Source: Terrabacter sp. Root181
GTDB lineage: Bacteria; Actinomycetota; Actinomycetes; Actinomycetales; Dermatophilaceae
DNA: 64,000 bases
Assembly (NCBI RefSeq): GCF_001428505.1
Contig: NZ_LMHU01000001.1
Coordinates: 704,891 to 768,890, forward strand
Direction of reading: 5' to 3'
Position 1 is the stretch's first letter, and each line of letters begins with the position of its first letter. A model generated the notes under the pieces. That model saw only the letters and a program-made list of their open reading frames with translations. It was not told where the DNA came from and searched no databases. Both the position numbers and the translations under genes were made by a program. This document shows, piece after piece, positions 62,252-64,000 of this stretch.

Positions 62252-62658
62252 TCAGTCGGTGTCGAGCTCTCGCACGAGTCGAGCCGGGGCCGTGAGGCGG
62301 TAGGAGGCGTCGACGAGCTCGGCCACCTCCTGCCAGTCGACCTCCTCCGGCGCGCCGCACGCGCGCAGGTCGAGCCCCACCCAGCCCGACGGGCCGAGGT
62401 AGGCCGGGTCGTAGAAGCGCTCGTCCCCGAGCAGAGCCGGCCGTTCGGCTGCGTCGGGCAGCACGAGGACCGACTGGCGGTGCGGCTCCGGGTCGTGGTC
62501 GCCTTCACGGTGCCGCCGTAGGTGACGAACACCTTCGTCGTGAAGAAGGTCGGGCGCCCGTGCGACACCTTCTCGTCGGCGCCGGGCAGCGCCAGGCAGA
62601 TGTCGCGGACCCGGGTCAGGTAGGGGTCGGCGGCGTCGAACATCAGGGGGTGGGCCAC
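62252..62658 (-). pseudogene. MmcQ/YjbR-family gene with a one-base frameshift
   Basis: From GTG 62658 the first frame reads AHPLMFDAADPYLTRVRDICLALPGADEKVSHGRPTFFTTKVFVTYGGTVK. At about 62501-62505 it breaks, and the second frame gives GDHDPEPHRQSVLVLPDAAERPALLGDERFYDPAYLGPSGWVGLDLRACGAPEEVDWQEVAELVDASYRLTAPARLVRELD. Adding one G (AAG-G-GCGAC) rejoins a full MmcQ/YjbR protein of about 135 residues. Both halves keep clear family motifs, so the break looks recent. Confidence 0.8.
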
Positions 62659-62696
62659 CCGACCACGGTAGGGCCCCGTCCCCCGCCGGGAGGGTT

Positions 62697-63416
62697 TCAG
62701 GCGCCGCAGGCCCCGCCGCAGCCACCGGCGCCGCAGCCTCCACCGCACCCGCCGCCGACGGCGACCGGCTCGGGCACCTCGTGCCGCGTCGACCACGCGG
62801 TCTCGAGCGCCTGCGTGAAGACCTCGACGGGCTGCGCGCCGGAGACGCCGTACTTGCGGTCGAGGACGAAGAAGGGGACCGACTCGATGCCGAGCATCTT
62901 GGCGGTGGCCTCGTCGCTGCGCACGTGGTTGCCGTAGTCGTCCGACTCGAGCATCGTGCGCACGGCCTCGGCGTCGAGGCCGATCTCGGCGGCGAGGCGC
63001 ACGAGGACCTCCCGGTCGCCGACCGCGAGGCCGTCGGTGAAGTAGGCGCGCATGAGCCGCTCGTGGGCGGCGTCGGCGAGCCCCTGCTCGGCGGCGAGGT
63101 GGACGACCCGGTGGGCGTCGAACGTGTTGCCGTAGCGGGCCTGCTCCCAGTTGAACTCGAGCCCGAGCTCGGAAGCCGCGGCAGCCATCGAGCGGTGCTG
63201 CGCGACGGCCTGCTCCCGCGTCGTGCCGTACTTGGCGGCGACGAGGTCGACGAGGGGGACGCCCGACACCGGCTCGGCGCCACGGTCGAGCTCGAAGCTG
63301 TGCCACGTCACCTCGACCTCGTCGGCGTGCGCGAACTGCGCCAGGGCCGCCTCGAGACGGCGCTTGCCGAGGTAGCAGAAGGGGCACACGATGTCGGACC
63401 AGATGTCGATCTTCAC
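62697..63416 (-). CDS. DsbA/FrnE-like thiol oxidoreductase with Gly/Cys tail
   Basis: The 239-residue protein has the thioredoxin-fold CPFC active site at residues 11-14 (WSDIVCPFCYLGKRRLEAAL) and a helical insert, ending in LGIESVPFFVLDRKYGVSGAQPVEVFTQAL, as in FrnE/2-hydroxychromene-carboxylate isomerase relatives. No signal peptide, so cytoplasmic. The last 19 residues, GGGCGGGCGAGGCGGACGA, hold four Cys in Gly repeats: unusual and possibly metal- or redox-active (inference). A downstream neighbour is the broken YjbR gene. Confidence 0.85.
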   Translation of the reverse strand: MKIDIWSDIVCPFCYLGKRRLEAALAQFAHADEVEVTWHSFELDRGAEPVSGVPLVDLVAAKYGTTREQAVAQHRSMAAAASELGLEFNWEQARYGNTFDAHRVVHLAAEQGLADAAHERLMRAYFTDGLAVGDREVLVRLAAEIGLDAEAVRTMLESDDYGNHVRSDEATAKMLGIESVPFFVLDRKYGVSGAQPVEVFTQALETAWSTRHEVPEPVAVGGGCGGGCGAGGCGGACGA

Positions 63417-63501
63417 GGTCGTGCAACCTACCCGTGACCGGGCGTGTTCCCCGCATCGGGCGAGGCGTCCGTCACCCTCCGGGTGAGCGGGCGTATGCCG
63501 T

Positions 63502-64000
63502 TCAGCCGGCCCGGGCGACCCGGTGCAGGATCGCCGCGGCGGACTCCGCGTCGCGGGTCTCGGGCAGCCAGTGGCCCGCGTCGAGCTCGACGAGCTCGTA
63601 GTCGCCCGTCACGTGCTCGCGGGTCAGCTCGGCGGCGGTGCGGCCCAGGAACGGGTCGCGCGAGCCCCAGACGTAGGTCGTCGGCACGGCGACGCGGTGC
63701 GCGGAGACGCCGGAGTGCCGGGCGGCGCGGTACCAGTTGATCGGACCGGTGAGCGCGTCGGCGTGGGCCAGCCGGACGGCATACCTCGTCCGGTCGGCGG
63801 TCGGGAGGCCCGAGCGGGCCATCAGCCGGTCGAAGCGGGCGGCCAGGGCCCGCTCGGGGAGGCGCGGCACCTGGAAGGCCGCCATGTACCAGGACTTCCG
63901 CTTCTGCTCGGTGCCGGAGCTCCACGCGCGCGACATGGCCGCCGGGTGCGGCGTCGACAGGACGGTCAGTGACGCGATGCGCGTCGGGTGGTTGCCCGCG
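63502..64000 (-). CDS. Alpha/beta hydrolase, C-terminal part (5' truncated by window)
   Basis: The frame is open to the right edge and covers the last 166 codons. GNHPTRIASLTVLSTPHPAAMSRAW follows the expected nucleophile region, which lies outside; VPTTYVWGSRDPFLGRTAAELTREHVTGDYELVELDAGHWLPETRDAESAAAIL carries the acid (SRDPF) and the catalytic His (AGHWLP). The pattern resembles epoxide-hydrolase or haloalkane-dehalogenase-like proteins. Substrate unknown. Confidence 0.85.
   Translation of the reverse strand, partial: AGNHPTRIASLTVLSTPHPAAMSRAWSSGTEQKRKSWYMAAFQVPRLPERALAARFDRLMARSGLPTADRTRYAVRLAHADALTGPINWYRAARHSGVSAHRVAVPTTYVWGSRDPFLGRTAAELTREHVTGDYELVELDAGHWLPETRDAESAAAILHRVARAG

Overview
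The window is a contiguous piece of a high-GC actinobacterial chromosome, with G/C third positions almost everywhere. Actinobacterial markers include a bacterial proteasome activator ending in GQYL, an MptB-type mannosyltransferase, a DUF222/HNH gene end, a YkoE/EcfA/EcfT thiamine-type importer behind a TPP riboswitch, DUF1918/DUF1876 stress proteins, LLM flavin enzymes and many apparently leaderless genes. I infer Actinomycetota, order Micrococcales, perhaps near Intrasporangiaceae. No tRNA, rRNA, CRISPR array, phage module or intact insertion sequence was seen.

Layout. 1-10 kb: the tail of an HNH endonuclease gene, an ArsR/SRPBCC/VOC operon with palindromic operators, a secreted CAP protein, a GNAT enzyme, a 3-methyladenine glycosylase that has lost three of four zinc ligands, a CrtI-like oxidoreductase, a secreted SGNH hydrolase, an AI-2E-family membrane protein and a DUF6325/SHOCT/SulP operon. 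10-18 kb: PH-domain protein, MACS-type acyl-CoA ligase, membrane metallophosphoesterase, histidine phosphatase, proteasome activator, duplicated-domain protein and quinone oxidoreductase. 17.8-26.8 kb: a histidine-utilisation locus (IclR regulator, hutH, hutU, then an M20 amidohydrolase, hutF, hutI) interrupted by a DUF2256/DUF3253 gene and a YbaK deacylase on the other strand; no hutG is present. 26.8-32.9 kb: two DUF1918 proteins, a beta-CASP hydrolase, a NarL-type two-component pair, a zinc alcohol dehydrogenase and DUF4235, with a degenerate DevR-like box. 32.9-36.1 kb: TPP riboswitch, YkoE S-component and a single polypeptide joining both EcfA ATPases to EcfT. 36-43 kb: lipoproteins, phosphatase, MptB, aminotransferase, LLM enzyme and OsmC. 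43-50.9 kb: L,D-transpeptidase with three peptidoglycan-binding repeats, two TetR regulators, thioesterase, VOC, glycerophosphodiesterase, lactate dehydrogenase and a MarR/EVE operon that begins with a 28-codon leader ORF. 51-54.5 kb: divergent class-III aminotransferase and FAD oxidoreductase, then an epimerase-like VOC protein. 54.5-62.7 kb: a patchier segment with a truncated tautomerase, a one-base-deleted Nudix gene, a one-base-deleted MmcQ/YjbR gene and orphan small ORFs among intact genes. The window ends with a DsbA/FrnE-like protein carrying a Gly/Cys tail and a partial alpha/beta hydrolase.

Two signals span the whole window. The word GTATGCCG (or CGGCATAC) occurs about 33 times, far above what base composition predicts, in both orientations and in genes and gaps alike. 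At least 13 starts have a TAnnnT -10 box ending 6-7 bases before the start codon, which is the signature of leaderless transcripts. Everything here comes from reading the sequence; no database search was run.
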